Below are positions 17,327-27,260 of a stretch of 64,000 bases of DNA, one piece after another. This stretch comes from Polycyclovorans sp. GTDB taxonomy: Bacteria > Pseudomonadota > Gammaproteobacteria > Nevskiales > Nevskiaceae. The stretch is from positions 1 to 64,000 of the forward strand of contig PAKU01000036.1 of NCBI GenBank assembly GCA_002706265.1. The letters run 5' to 3'. The notes beneath the pieces are model-generated. The model searched no databases and was not told the origin of the DNA. It was given only the letters and a program-made list of their open reading frames with translations. A program made the position numbers and the translations under genes. Position 1 is the first letter of the stretch; the number at the start of each line of letters is the position of its first letter.

Positions 17327-19639
17327 ATGCTTTTGGCCACCGACCTTGATGGCACGTTTCTCGCCGGCTCGGACGAAGATCGCCAACGCCTTTACCAGCT
17401 GATCAATCGACACCCGCAGATCCAGCTGGCCTTCGTGACCGGTCGCGGCCTGGAATCGGTGCTGCCGCTGCTTTCCGACCCCATCCTGCCGCGACCCGAC
17501 TACATCGTCTGCGACGTGGGCGCCACGGTGGTCGATGGCCACACGCTGCAGCCGGTGCAGCCGCTGCAATCGCAGATCGATCAACGCTGGCCCGGTGAGT
17601 CGGCCATCGCGATGGCCCTGGCCGACGTGCCCGACATCCAGCGACAGGAATTTCCGCAGGAACGGCGCTGCTCGTATTTCTGCCGCGAGACGGCGGTCAC
17701 CGACGCCTTGCGCAAGCGCGTTGAAGCCCTGGGCTGCGACCTGCTGTTTTCAAACGGCGTTTACCTCGACGTGCTGCCCAAGGGCGTCAACAAGGGCAAC
17801 ACCCTCAAAGGGCTGGTCGAAACGCTGGGAATTCCGCCCGGCAGCGTGCTCACCGCGGGCGACACGCTCAACGACCTGTCGATGCTCAATTGCGGCTTCA
17901 AGGCGGTGGCGGTCGGTGATTCTGAAGATCCGCTGCTCGATGCCACGCGCGGCAAGGGGCTGGTGCTGCAGGCCGAGCGCCCCGGCTGCGGAGGCATACT
18001 CGAAGCGCTGGCCTACTTCGGCTTTCTGGGTGAAGCCGGCATCCGTTCGGAGGCCGATCCCGAGAAACCGTTCGGCAACTCCCGGCTGCTCATGGTCTAC
18101 CACCGCCTGCCCTATGAGGAGGCCGTGGAAGACGGCAAGCCGGTGCGCCGGCGCCACCGCTCACCCAACGGCATCCTGCCGTCGCTGCTGTCGTTCTTCA
18201 AAGGCGAACACGCCGGCACCTGGGTGGCGTGGTCCACCCACGAGGGCAAGGGCCGCTTCGAGACCCACACCGACTTCGAGCCGAAAACCTATCCCAAGCT
18301 GACGGTGCGTCGCGTACCGCTCAGCAGCCACGATGTCGACATCTTCTACAAGCGCTTCTCCAAGGAAGCCTTCTGGCCCACCCTGCACACCTTCTGGGAG
18401 CGCGCGCGCTTTCGCGAGGAAGACTGGCAGCTTTATCTCGACGTGAACCGCCGCTTTGCCGACGCCACCGCCGACGAGGCCGCCGAGGGCGCCACGGTGT
18501 GGATCCATGATTACAACCTGTGGATGGTGCCGGCCTACCTGCGCGAGCGTCGCCCCGACCTGCGCATTGCCTTTTTTCACCACACTTATTTCCCGTCGGC
18601 GGATGTCTTCAATGTGGTGCCGTGGCGCCGCGAGATCATCGGCAGCCTTCTGCAATGCAACTACATCGGCTTTCACATTCCCCGGCAGGTGGAAAATTTT
18701 GTCGATGCCGCGCGCGGCGCGTTTCCGTTCAAGACCCTCGCCAAAGAGAACTGCGCGCCACGCTTCCAGACCTACGGCTGCGCGGTGGGGCTGGACAGCA
18801 TGACCAGCCAGATCGAAGTGCACGGGCGGCGCATTCAGCTCGGCGCGCACCCGGTGGGCATCGACATGGGGCGCATCCAGGACGCACTGAACGAGGCCGA
18901 CGGCAAGGGCCGGCTCGACGCCCTGCGCAAGCCGCTGACCGGCGTGAAGTTGATTCTCTCGGTCGAACGTCTGGACTACACCAAGGGCACGCTCGAAAAA
19001 CTGCTGGCCTTTGAAAAGCTGCTGGAGGTCTATCCCGAGCTGCTCGGCAAGATCACGCTGATGACCGTGTGCGTGCCGGCCGCCAGCAGCATGACCATTT
19101 ACGACGAGTTGCAAACACAGATCGAACAGGCCGTGGGCCGCATCAACGGCCGCTACTCGCAGGTCGGCTGGACGCCGGTGCAGTTCTTCTTTCGCAGCAT
19201 GCCGTTTGACGAAATCTGCGCCTACTACGCCATGGCCGACGTGTGCTGGATCACGCCCCTGCGCGACGGGCTCAACCTGGTCTGCAAGGAATACGTGGCG
19301 GTTCAGGGGCTGACCCAGGGGCGTGGCGTGCTGGTGCTGTCGGAGTTCGCCGGGGCGGCGGCCGAACTCAAGGGCGCGATTCTCACCAACCCGCACGACA
19401 CGGCCGATCTGGTCTCGGGCCTGTATCTGGCGCTCAACATGGGGCGCGCAGAAGCCAAATCACGCCTGCGCCAGCTCTTCGACGACGTGCAATACCACTC
19501 GGTGACCCGCTGGGGCGACGATTTTCTGGCGGCCGTGGCCAACGACGGCGCGCTGGATCCCAGCCGTATCGAATACGTCGACCCGGTCACCGGCATGCCG
19601 ACCGTGGCCAACCGCGAGACGCCCGCCGCCACAACTTGA
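17327..19639 (+). CDS. ggpPS: Bifunctional glucosylglycerol-phosphate synthase/phosphatase
   Basis: A 770-residue fusion. Residues 1-240 are a HAD phosphatase with LLATDLDGTFLAG at the start and AGDTLNDLSML. Residues about 250-750 are a GT20 glycosyltransferase with VWIHDYNLWMVPAYLRE, FFHHTYFPSADVFNVVPWR, LSVERLDYTKGTLEKL and TPLRDGLNLVCKEYVA. This phosphatase-first order is that of GgpPS from Stenotrophomonas and Pseudomonas, which makes the compatible solute glucosylglycerol from ADP-glucose and glycerol-3-phosphate. Trehalose-6-phosphate synthase is the near alternative, but it usually has the phosphatase at the C-terminus. It is a single gene and probably salt-responsive, though no regulator is visible. 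Confidence 0.82.
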   Translation: MLLATDLDGTFLAGSDEDRQRLYQLINRHPQIQLAFVTGRGLESVLPLLSDPILPRPDYIVCDVGATVVDGHTLQPVQPLQSQIDQRWPGESAIAMALADVPDIQRQEFPQERRCSYFCRETAVTDALRKRVEALGCDLLFSNGVYLDVLPKGVNKGNTLKGLVETLGIPPGSVLTAGDTLNDLSMLNCGFKAVAVGDSEDPLLDATRGKGLVLQAERPGCGGILEALAYFGFLGEAGIRSEADPEKPFGNSRLLMVYHRLPYEEAVEDGKPVRRRHRSPNGILPSLLSFFKGEHAGTWVAWSTHEGKGRFETHTDFEPKTYPKLTVRRVPLSSHDVDIFYKRFSKEAFWPTLHTFWERARFREEDWQLYLDVNRRFADATADEAAEGATVWIHDYNLWMVPAYLRERRPDLRIAFFHHTYFPSADVFNVVPWRREIIGSLLQCNYIGFHIPRQVENFVDAARGAFPFKTLAKENCAPRFQTYGCAVGLDSMTSQIEVHGRRIQLGAHPVGIDMGRIQDALNEADGKGRLDALRKPLTGVKLILSVERLDYTKGTLEKLLAFEKLLEVYPELLGKITLMTVCVPAASSMTIYDELQTQIEQAVGRINGRYSQVGWTPVQFFFRSMPFDEICAYYAMADVCWITPLRDGLNLVCKEYVAVQGLTQGRGVLVLSEFAGAAAELKGAILTNPHDTADLVSGLYLALNMGRAEAKSRLRQLFDDVQYHSVTRWGDDFLAAVANDGALDPSRIEYVDPVTGMPTVANRETPAATT

Positions 19640-19671
19640 GTGCGTGCGCCGGCCGCGGCGCGCGACCCGAC

Positions 19672-20148
19672 TCAGGGTTCGGCCAGGCTCAGGGCGTACA
19701 CGTCGGCGTCTTCGCGTTGCCCATCCGGGCACGGGTAATAGCCGGGCCGGCGCCCTATGGGCTTGAAGCCGGCGGCGACATACAGCGCCGCTGCGCGCAG
19801 GTTGCTGGCGCGCACCTCCAGAAACAACACCTCGGTGGCGGCGTGACGCGCGATGTGAATCAGGTGGGCCAGCAACCGCTGACCGTGGCCCCGTCCCTGC
19901 CACCGGGGCGCAACGCAGATGTTCAGCACATGGCCCTCGCCCGCGGCCAGGCTCATCAGGGCGTAGGCCACCAGATGGTCATCGGCATCACGCAGGGTCC
20001 AGGCCGAATATCCCGCCCGCAGGCAGTCGGCGAAGATGCCCGCCGTCCACGGGTGGGGATAGGCCTGCACCTCGAGCGCCATCACCGCCGGCAGATCGCC
20101 CAGGTGCATGGGCCGGATCAGCGGCAGGTCCTCAGCCCGGCACGCCAT
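19672..20148 (-). CDS. rimI: Ribosomal-protein-alanine N-acetyltransferase
   Basis: A 158-residue GNAT acetyltransferase. The acetyl-CoA site reads VLNICVAPRWQGRGHGQRLL, followed by LFLEVRASNLRAAALYVAAGF and RPGYYP, which is close to E. coli RimI (acetylation of the N-terminus of ribosomal protein S18). It overlaps the end of the uracil-DNA glycosylase gene by 17 bases. A later in-frame ATG at 20109 is possible, but the longer form matches the family length better. Confidence 0.88.
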   Translation of the reverse strand: MACRAEDLPLIRPMHLGDLPAVMALEVQAYPHPWTAGIFADCLRAGYSAWTLRDADDHLVAYALMSLAAGEGHVLNICVAPRWQGRGHGQRLLAHLIHIARHAATEVLFLEVRASNLRAAALYVAAGFKPIGRRPGYYPCPDGQREDADVYALSLAEP

Positions 20149-20977
20149 TGATGCGTTGCCAGATGCCTTTCAGGTCTTGCCAGCTCTTGGCCTTTTCGCG
20201 CGGGCTGCGCAACAGGTAGGCCGGGTGATAGGTGACCAGTAGCGGCGTCTGCCCCGGGCCGTAGTGATGCAGCGGGCCGCGCAGACGGGCCAGCGGCTGG
20301 TCGGTGGCGAGCAGGCGCTGTGCGGCAATGCGCCCCAGGGCGACGATCAGCTTCGGCTGGATGAGCGCGATCTGCGCCTCCAGATACGGCCGGCAGGCCT
20401 CGGCCTCGTCGGTGGCCGGATCGCGGTTGGCCGGCGGCCGGCATTTCACGACGTTGGCAATGAACACGTTGCGTTCACGGCTGTGGCCAATGGACGCCAG
20501 CATTTCGTCCAGCAGCTTGCCGGCGCGGCCAACGAACGGAAGCCCCGAGGCATCTTCGTCCGCCCCCGGCCCCTCGCCGACAATCATCAGCGGGGCATCG
20601 CGCGCCCCGGTGCCGAAGACGGTTTGCGTGCGGGTGGCGCAGAGGCCACAGCGGGTGCAGGCGGCAACGGCCGCTTCCAGCGGGGCCCAGTCGCCGAACG
20701 CGCCGATCGGCGCGGCGGCAATCACCGCGCCCGGACCTGCCACGGTGGGCAGGTCCGGCGCCGGGGCGACCGCGACAGGGGGCGCGGGCACCACGGCACC
20801 CGACGCGGCGGCCGCGGGCGGGCGCGTTGGCGGGTTTGGGGCGACTGCCGTCTCGGGCACGACGGCAGTGGCCGTGGCGTCACGCTCCGCCGCCGTGCCG
20901 GCAGCCGCAGCAACGTCACGCTGCACCCAGACGTCGATGCCCAGCCGTGCGAGCCGCCGCTTCCGCGCAGCGGTCAT
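20132..20977 (-). CDS. Uracil-DNA glycosylase, family 4 (Fe-S)
   Basis: A 281-residue glycosylase that removes uracil from DNA. The C-terminal 190 residues hold the family-4 features: CTRCGLCATR cluster cysteines, the catalytic loop GEGPGADEDASGLPFVGRAG, NVVKCRPPANRDP with its cysteine, and YHPAYLLRSP. The first 90 residues are a low-complexity Ala/Pro/Val linker (for example AAAASGAVVPAPPVAVAPAP) after a short basic start, an extension commonly seen in proteobacterial members. It lies 2 bases after leuA and overlaps rimI. Confidence 0.9.
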   Translation of the reverse strand: MTAARKRRLARLGIDVWVQRDVAAAAGTAAERDATATAVVPETAVAPNPPTRPPAAAASGAVVPAPPVAVAPAPDLPTVAGPGAVIAAAPIGAFGDWAPLEAAVAACTRCGLCATRTQTVFGTGARDAPLMIVGEGPGADEDASGLPFVGRAGKLLDEMLASIGHSRERNVFIANVVKCRPPANRDPATDEAEACRPYLEAQIALIQPKLIVALGRIAAQRLLATDQPLARLRGPLHHYGPGQTPLLVTYHPAYLLRSPREKAKSWQDLKGIWQRINGVPG

Positions 20978-20979
20978 GC

Positions 20980-22644
20980 TCAGGCCAGAGCCCGGTTCAG
21001 CGCCGACAGGATGGCCTTGAGCGAGGCCGTCACGATGTTGGCGTCCACGCCCACCCCGAACAGCGCGCGTCCGTCATCCACCTTGACCTCGATATAGCTC
21101 ACGGCCCGCGCGTTGGCGCCGCCGGTGAGGGCATGCTCGTGATAATCGACCACCGAGATCCTGCGTCCGGTCTGCCGCGAAATGGCGTGCACGAACGCGT
21201 CGATCGGCCCGTTGCCCTGCCCCTCGAGGGCGACCGGCGCGCCGTCCACGCACAACTCGCAGGCCAGCTTCACCGAGGCGGTTTTCGAGTCTTCGACCAG
21301 ATGATGCGCGTCGTAGCGATAACGCCCGTCGCCCAGATACTGCTGCTCGAAGATCTGCCAGATGTCGGCGGCGCGGACTTCCTTGCCCGACAGGTCGGTC
21401 ACCGACTGCACCACCTGCGAGAACTCGATCTGCAGCCGCCGCGGCAGGCTGAAACCGTATTCATGTTCCAGCAGATAGCTGATGCCGCCTTTGCCCGACT
21501 GTGAATTGACGCGAATCACCGCTTCATACGAGCGCCCGATGTCCAGCGGATCGATGGGCAGATACGGCATCTCCCAGATATCGGACGGCTGCCGGGCGTC
21601 GAACGCCTTCTTGATCGCGTCCTGATGCGAACCCGAAAACGAGGTGAACACCAGATCGCCGACGTAGGGGTGCCGCGGATGCACCGGCAACTGGTTGCAG
21701 TGCTCGACCGTGCGCCGCACCTCGTCGATGTCGGAGAAATCCAGCCCCGGATGCACGCCCTGGGTATACAGGTTCAGGGCCAGATTGACGACGTCGAAGT
21801 TGCCGGTGCGTTCGCCATTGCCGAACAGACAGCCTTCGATGCGGTCGCCGCCGGCCATCAGGGCGAACTCGCCTGAGGCGATGCCGGTGCCACGGTCGTT
21901 GTGCGGGTGAATCGACAGAATCACCGCGTCGCGCCGCGCGATGTTGCGGTGCATCCACTCGATCATGTCGGCAAAAATGTTCGGCGTGGAATGCTCCACC
22001 GTTGACGGCAGGTTGATGATGATGGGCCGCTCGGGCGTGGCGCCCGCCGCCTCGACGACCGCATCGACCACGCGCTTCGAGAGCGCCAGTTCGGTGCCCG
22101 AGAACATTTCAGGTGAGTACTGGATTCGCCAGTCGGTTTCCGGGTGTGCATCGGCCAGCTCACGCACCAGGCGGACATGCGACACCGCCAGGTCAACCAC
22201 CTCGTCTTCGCTCATGCGGAACACCACGCGGCGCATCACCGGGGCGATGGCGTTGTAGACGTGGACGATGGCCCGGGGCACGCCGCGCAAGGCCTGGAAG
22301 CTGCGGCGAATCAGTTCGTCGCGTGCCGGCGTCAGCACCTGGATGGTGACGTCGTCCGGGATCAGCCGGTTGTCGATCAAATGCCGGTGAAAGTCGAATT
22401 CGGTCTGCGAGGCAGACGGGAAGCCCACCTCGATCTCCTTGAAGCCCACGCGCACCAGCAGCTCGAACATGCGCAGCTTGCGTTCGGCGTTCATCGGCTC
22501 GATCAGCGACTGGTTGCCGTCGCGCAGATCGGTGGACAGCCAGATCGGGGCCTTGCTCAGCACCGCGTCCGGCCAGGTTCGGTCGCGCAGATGGACCGGG
22601 GCAAAGGGACGATATTTTTGGGAAGGGTCAGTCAACATGGTCAT
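20980..22644 (-). CDS. leuA: 2-isopropylmalate synthase, long form
   Basis: LeuA condenses 2-oxoisovalerate with acetyl-CoA, the first committed step of leucine synthesis. The 554-residue protein is the long (type II) form. It has [15 protein letters not shown] with the catalytic Arg-Asp, the [16 protein letters not shown] metal site, and a C-terminal regulatory domain ending [18 protein letters not shown]. The gene sits apart from leuCDB, in a minus-strand group with rimI, udg and pssA. I looked for a Leu-rich leader peptide upstream and did not find a convincing one. Confidence 0.95.
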   Translation of the reverse strand: MTMLTDPSQKYRPFAPVHLRDRTWPDAVLSKAPIWLSTDLRDGNQSLIEPMNAERKLRMFELLVRVGFKEIEVGFPSASQTEFDFHRHLIDNRLIPDDVTIQVLTPARDELIRRSFQALRGVPRAIVHVYNAIAPVMRRVVFRMSEDEVVDLAVSHVRLVRELADAHPETDWRIQYSPEMFSGTELALSKRVVDAVVEAAGATPERPIIINLPSTVEHSTPNIFADMIEWMHRNIARRDAVILSIHPHNDRGTGIASGEFALMAGGDRIEGCLFGNGERTGNFDVVNLALNLYTQGVHPGLDFSDIDEVRRTVEHCNQLPVHPRHPYVGDLVFTSFSGSHQDAIKKAFDARQPSDIWEMPYLPIDPLDIGRSYEAVIRVNSQSGKGGISYLLEHEYGFSLPRRLQIEFSQVVQSVTDLSGKEVRAADIWQIFEQQYLGDGRYRYDAHHLVEDSKTASVKLACELCVDGAPVALEGQGNGPIDAFVHAISRQTGRRISVVDYHEHALTGGANARAVSYIEVKVDDGRALFGVGVDANIVTASLKAILSALNRALA

Positions 22645-22772
22645 GGCAGTTGCTCATCGGGGGCGCAACGCAGCGGACCGCGCAGCGCAAAACACGGGCT
22701 CCGGCGCCAAGAAAAAGGGCTGGAGACAGGATTCGGGATGCGCGCGGTAGAGGCCCCGCGCTGGCGCTGATG

Positions 22773-22799
22773 GAGGTCTGCCTTACGGCAGAAGTCGAC
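22773..22799. repeat. REP-like palindrome upstream of leuA
   Basis: GGTCTGCCTTACGGCAGA is an inverted repeat with arms TCTGCC/GGCAGA, followed by AGTCGACC. It resembles the GTAGGTCG-headed elements at 2711 and 62703 and lies in the 240-base gap between leuA and pssA. The rest of that gap shows no gene. Confidence 0.45.
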
Positions 22800-22887
22800 C
22801 CAGCAGACGGCACAACACACCCTGCCCCATCAAGGGCATCAACCGGTCAAACTTGGCGCGGGACGTTGGCACGGCGGCAAGTATAGC

Positions 22888-23667
22888 TCAGCCCTTGGGT
22901 TCGGCAACCTTGCCACGACGCCGTTTGTACCACCGCCACAGCGCGGCCAGCGGCGCCGACATGGCGTAGCCAAACGAGGTCACAAACAGCACCACGGGCG
23001 GATTGATGGCCACGACCACGATCACGCCCACGGCAATCAGCAGGGTGGCAAACGGCACCCGCTCCGACAATCGCGCCTGCTTGAAACTGGGATAGCGGAA
23101 ATTGCTGACCATCAGCAGCGCCACCACCGTGGTGAGCAGGGTTGCCGGCACCAGCAGATCATGGCCCTGCAGATGGGCGCTGTGCGCCGACCAGACGAAG
23201 AAGGTCACCACCGCCGCTGCGGCAGGGCTGGGCAGGCCGAAAAAGTCCTTGTTGCTGCCGGCGATGGCGGCCAGCACATTGAAGCGCGCCAGCCTCAGCG
23301 CCGTGCAGGCGGTGAAGGTGAAGGCAACCACCCAGCCGAGCTTGCCGCCCAGCCAGCGGTACTCGGCAAGGTGGTGCAGGCTGAAGGCATACATCACCAC
23401 CGAGGTGGCCACGCCGAAGGCCACCATGTCGCAGAGCGAGTCGTACTCCTTGCCAAAGTCGGTCTGCGTGTTGGTCATCCGCGCGATTCGGCCGTCCAGC
23501 GCATCGGCGATGGTGGCCCCCAGAATCGCCATGGCGGCCACGCCAAAATTGCCGTTCATGGCCGACACGATGGCCAGAAATCCGCCGAACAAGGTGCCGG
23601 TGGTGAACAGGTTGGGCAGCAGGTAGATGCCCTTACGCTGCCGCGGCTGAGGGTCTTGAGCGTTCAT
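22888..23667 (-). CDS. pssA: CDP-diacylglycerol-serine O-phosphatidyltransferase
   Basis: PssA makes phosphatidylserine from CDP-diacylglycerol and serine in the inner membrane. The 259-residue protein has the CDP-alcohol phosphatidyltransferase signature as DALDGRIARMTNTQTDFG followed by KEYDSLCD. It also has LLPNLFTTGTLFGGFLAI at the start and seven or eight hydrophobic segments. It belongs to the type II membrane-embedded subclass rather than the E. coli PLD-like PssA. The ilvC-pssA order is shared with Pseudomonas. Confidence 0.92.
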   Translation of the reverse strand: MNAQDPQPRQRKGIYLLPNLFTTGTLFGGFLAIVSAMNGNFGVAAMAILGATIADALDGRIARMTNTQTDFGKEYDSLCDMVAFGVATSVVMYAFSLHHLAEYRWLGGKLGWVVAFTFTACTALRLARFNVLAAIAGSNKDFFGLPSPAAAAVVTFFVWSAHSAHLQGHDLLVPATLLTTVVALLMVSNFRYPSFKQARLSERVPFATLLIAVGVIVVVAINPPVVLFVTSFGYAMSAPLAALWRWYKRRRGKVAEPKG

Positions 23668-23722
23668 CGCACTATGGTAACCGCTGGGCCAACGGTCGCT
23701 GCGGCAGCCGCGCCATCGGCCA

Positions 23723-23758
23723 CAAAAAAGCGGCGGCGCACCGGAATGCGCCGCCGCT
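23723..23758 (-). terminator. Rho-independent terminator after ilvC
   Basis: A hairpin with arms GCGGCGGCGCA and TGCGCCGCCGC around CCGGAA ends, on the minus strand, in a run of T (TTTTTTG). It lies 50 bases past the ilvC stop and separates ilvC from pssA. Confidence 0.9.
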
Positions 23759-23808
23759 GATCACCCCTCATGCCTGGCCCAGTGGCCGCAGCAGGGGGTT
23801 GAATCGCT

Positions 23809-24864
<1,056 letters not shown>

Positions 24865-25398
24865 TTAAGGTTGGGATGATCGTTCAACGGCATCGGCGGT
24901 CTGCGGCACCGACAGGCAGGCAGCGCCCCGCTCAATGGCGGCAAGGCCACTGCGCACCAGCTCGATCAGGCTGGCACGCTCGGTTAACTCATTGATCAGC
25001 AGGTCATTTTCAAGTGCCGTGCCGGAGTGCTTCAACACCTGGATGCCATCCTGGTCATCGAGGATCACCGCGCCATGACGATGCGCGCACTCGATGATGG
25101 CATCGCCCTGCCCGGCGGCGGCGCGTACTTTCACCAGCACCAGCTCGGATTCCAGATGGTCGGTGAGCGACAGATCACGAATATCCACCACATCCACGAC
25201 CTTGCGGGTCTGCTGCACGATCTGGTGGACGACGGCGTCCGAACCGAAGGTGACCAGGGTCAGGCGCGAGACCAAGGGATCTTCGGTGGGCGCGACCGAA
25301 AGGGAGTCGATGTTGTAGCCGCGAGACGAAAACATGCCGGCGACGCGCGCAAGTGCGCCCGCCTCGTTTTGCAGCAGCAGGGTGATGATGTGTCGCAT
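24865..25398 (-). CDS. ilvN: Acetolactate synthase small (regulatory) subunit
   Basis: The 177-residue regulatory subunit has an N-terminal ACT domain (MRHIITLLLQNEAGALARVAGMFSSRGYNIDSLSVAPTED) that binds valine, and a C-terminal domain ending GSGTALENDL-like (KHSGTALENDLLINELTERASLIELVRSG). I started at the ATG at 25398 because the extra upstream residues are not part of the family. The catalytic large subunit (ilvB/ilvI), normally directly upstream, is absent here. It is closely followed by ilvC. The symbol ilvH would be equally apt. Confidence 0.92.
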   Translation of the reverse strand: MRHIITLLLQNEAGALARVAGMFSSRGYNIDSLSVAPTEDPLVSRLTLVTFGSDAVVHQIVQQTRKVVDVVDIRDLSLTDHLESELVLVKVRAAAGQGDAIIECAHRHGAVILDDQDGIQVLKHSGTALENDLLINELTERASLIELVRSGLAAIERGAACLSVPQTADAVERSSQP

Positions 25399-25537
25399 AA
25401 GGGCGCGAATGCTAGACAGTTCGGCGTGGCGGCGCAACGAAAAACGCCAAGCGTCGACCGAGGGCGTGGCCCGCGCGATCACCCCGCCCTGGGTGGTGCA
25501 GGTGGATCGACCGCGGCGCAGCGGCTACAGGCGCCCG

Positions 25538-26614
25538 TCAACCCGGCCGCTCACCGGCGCGCACGTCGGTCAGATTCATGCGCGCACGCGCCAGCGCCTG
25601 CATGTCGGCGACGGTGTCGGCCTCGTCCATGATCTCGAGCCCCAGCAGGGTTTCGATCACGTCTTCCATGGTCACCACACCCTGGGTGACGCCGTACTCG
25701 TCGACCACCACGGCAAGGTGGGTGCGGTTCTGCGTGAGCCGCTTGACCAGGGTCGGCAGGTGCATGCGGTCCAGCACGAACAGCGCCTGACGCTGATAGT
25801 CCCGCACCGGGCGGTCCTGCTCGCCACGTGCCGCAGCGGCCAGCAGGTCATCGCGCAGCACCAGCCCGTCCACCGTGTCGATCTGCTCGCTGTAGACCGG
25901 TAGGCGCGACAGCACGGCGGCCTCTTCGCGCGCCAGAAACGCGCGCACCGGCGTGTCGGCCCGCACCGCCTGCACCACGGTGCGCGGCGTCATGATGCTG
26001 CGCACCCGCGCCTCGCGAAACGCCATAAGGTTGCGAATCACCTCTGCCTCGGCATCGTCCAGCCGACCTTCGTTCTGCCCCTGCTCGGCCATTGCCAGAA
26101 AATCATTGCGCGAGAATACCGGGCGGTCGCCGTCCTTCTTCAGCATGCGCGTGATGCCCTCGCTGAGTCGCACCATCGGGTACAGCGCCAGAATCAGAAA
26201 CTTGAGACTGGTCACGGTGAAAGGCACGAAGCGCTGCCAGTAACTGGCGCCAAGGGTTTTGGGAATGATTTCCGAAACGACCAGAATGGCCAGCGTCGCT
26301 GCCGCTGCAATCAGCGCTTCAAAGCGCAGCGAAACGCCAAACAAGGCCAGACCCGAGGTGCCAAACAAGACGTTGGCCTGGGCACCGACACCGATCGCCC
26401 CCACCGTGTGCGCCGCCGTGTTGAGGGTGAGAATGGCCGACAGCGGCCGGTCGATGTCTTTCTTGAACTCCGCCAGCAAACGCCCGGTCGCGCCGCCACG
26501 GGCAATGGCGCCAGTGACGTAACTGGGCGTGACCGACAGCAGCACCGCCTCCCACATGGAACACGCGAACGAGACGACCAGCGCCAGCAGCAGAAACAGA
26601 AAAAGAAGCGTCAT
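25538..26614 (-). CDS. CNNM/CorC-family membrane protein with CBS pair
   Basis: A 358-residue protein. An N-terminal DUF21 transmembrane domain (residues 1-170) contains NTAAHTVGAIGVGAQA and VVSEIIPKTLGASY. Two CBS domains follow, with IMTPRTVVQAV, RLPVYSEQIDTVDGLVLRDDLL and HLAVVVDEYGVTQGVVTMEDVIETLLG. The family includes magnesium/cobalt efflux proteins and putative haemolysins. It lacks the C-terminal CorC_HlyC domain of longer members. Its role is likely Mg2+ homeostasis, inferred from family. Confidence 0.87.
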   Translation of the reverse strand: MTLLFLFLLLALVVSFACSMWEAVLLSVTPSYVTGAIARGGATGRLLAEFKKDIDRPLSAILTLNTAAHTVGAIGVGAQANVLFGTSGLALFGVSLRFEALIAAAATLAILVVSEIIPKTLGASYWQRFVPFTVTSLKFLILALYPMVRLSEGITRMLKKDGDRPVFSRNDFLAMAEQGQNEGRLDDAEAEVIRNLMAFREARVRSIMTPRTVVQAVRADTPVRAFLAREEAAVLSRLPVYSEQIDTVDGLVLRDDLLAAAARGEQDRPVRDYQRQALFVLDRMHLPTLVKRLTQNRTHLAVVVDEYGVTQGVVTMEDVIETLLGLEIMDEADTVADMQALARARMNLTDVRAGERPG

Positions 26615-26690
26615 GGGCGCAGCGTGCCAGAACGGTGCCCGGCGCGACCGTCAGGTCAAAAGCGGCGAATGCGCGCCCTCGGGGCGCCGG

Positions 26691-27254
26691 TCAGGTGCGG
26701 GGCAAGGTCACGCCCTGCTGGCCCTGGTACTTTCCGCCCCGGTCCCGATAGCTGATCTCGCAGACCTCGTCCGACTCCAGAAACAACATCTGCGCCACGC
26801 CTTCGTTGGCGTAGATGCGCGCCGGCAGCGGGGTGGTGTTGGAGAACTCCAGGGTCACGTGGCCTTCCCATTCCGGCTCCAGCGGCGTGACGTTGACGAT
26901 GATGCCGCAGCGCGCGTAGGTGCTCTTGCCCAGGCAGATGGTCAGCACGCTGCGCGGAATGCGGAAGTACTCCACGGTGCGCGCCAGAGCGAACGAGTTG
27001 GGCGGAATGATGCACACCGGCCCTTTCACATCCACAAAGCCACGCGGGTCGAAGTTCTTCGGGTCCACGATGGTGGAGTTGATGTTGGTGAAAATCTTGA
27101 ATTCGTCGGCGCAGCGCACGTCGTAGCCGTAGCTCGACACGCCGTAGCTGATGATCTTCTGGCCATCGACCTCGCGGGTCTGCCCCGGCGCGAAGGGTTC
27201 GATCATGCCCTGCTGGGCCATGCGGGTGATCCAGCGGTCAGATTTGATACTCAT
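26691..27254 (-). CDS. dcd: dCTP deaminase
   Basis: Dcd deaminates dCTP to dUTP, feeding thymidylate synthesis. The 187-residue protein has MSIKSDRWI at the start, [24 protein letters not shown] and [28 protein letters not shown] with the catalytic glutamate. I chose the ATG at 27254. A GTG six bases earlier is also in frame. It lies just downstream of apbC, separated by 6 bases, the usual gammaproteobacterial pair. Confidence 0.96.
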   Translation of the reverse strand: MSIKSDRWITRMAQQGMIEPFAPGQTREVDGQKIISYGVSSYGYDVRCADEFKIFTNINSTIVDPKNFDPRGFVDVKGPVCIIPPNSFALARTVEYFRIPRSVLTICLGKSTYARCGIIVNVTPLEPEWEGHVTLEFSNTTPLPARIYANEGVAQMLFLESDEVCEISYRDRGGKYQGQQGVTLPRT

Positions 27255-27260
27255 GGGCAC

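Noticed and set aside
22645..22887. Possible leuA attenuator with a leader peptide.
   Set aside because: No short frame with a run of leucine codons and no terminator hairpin with a T-run were visible on the minus strand.
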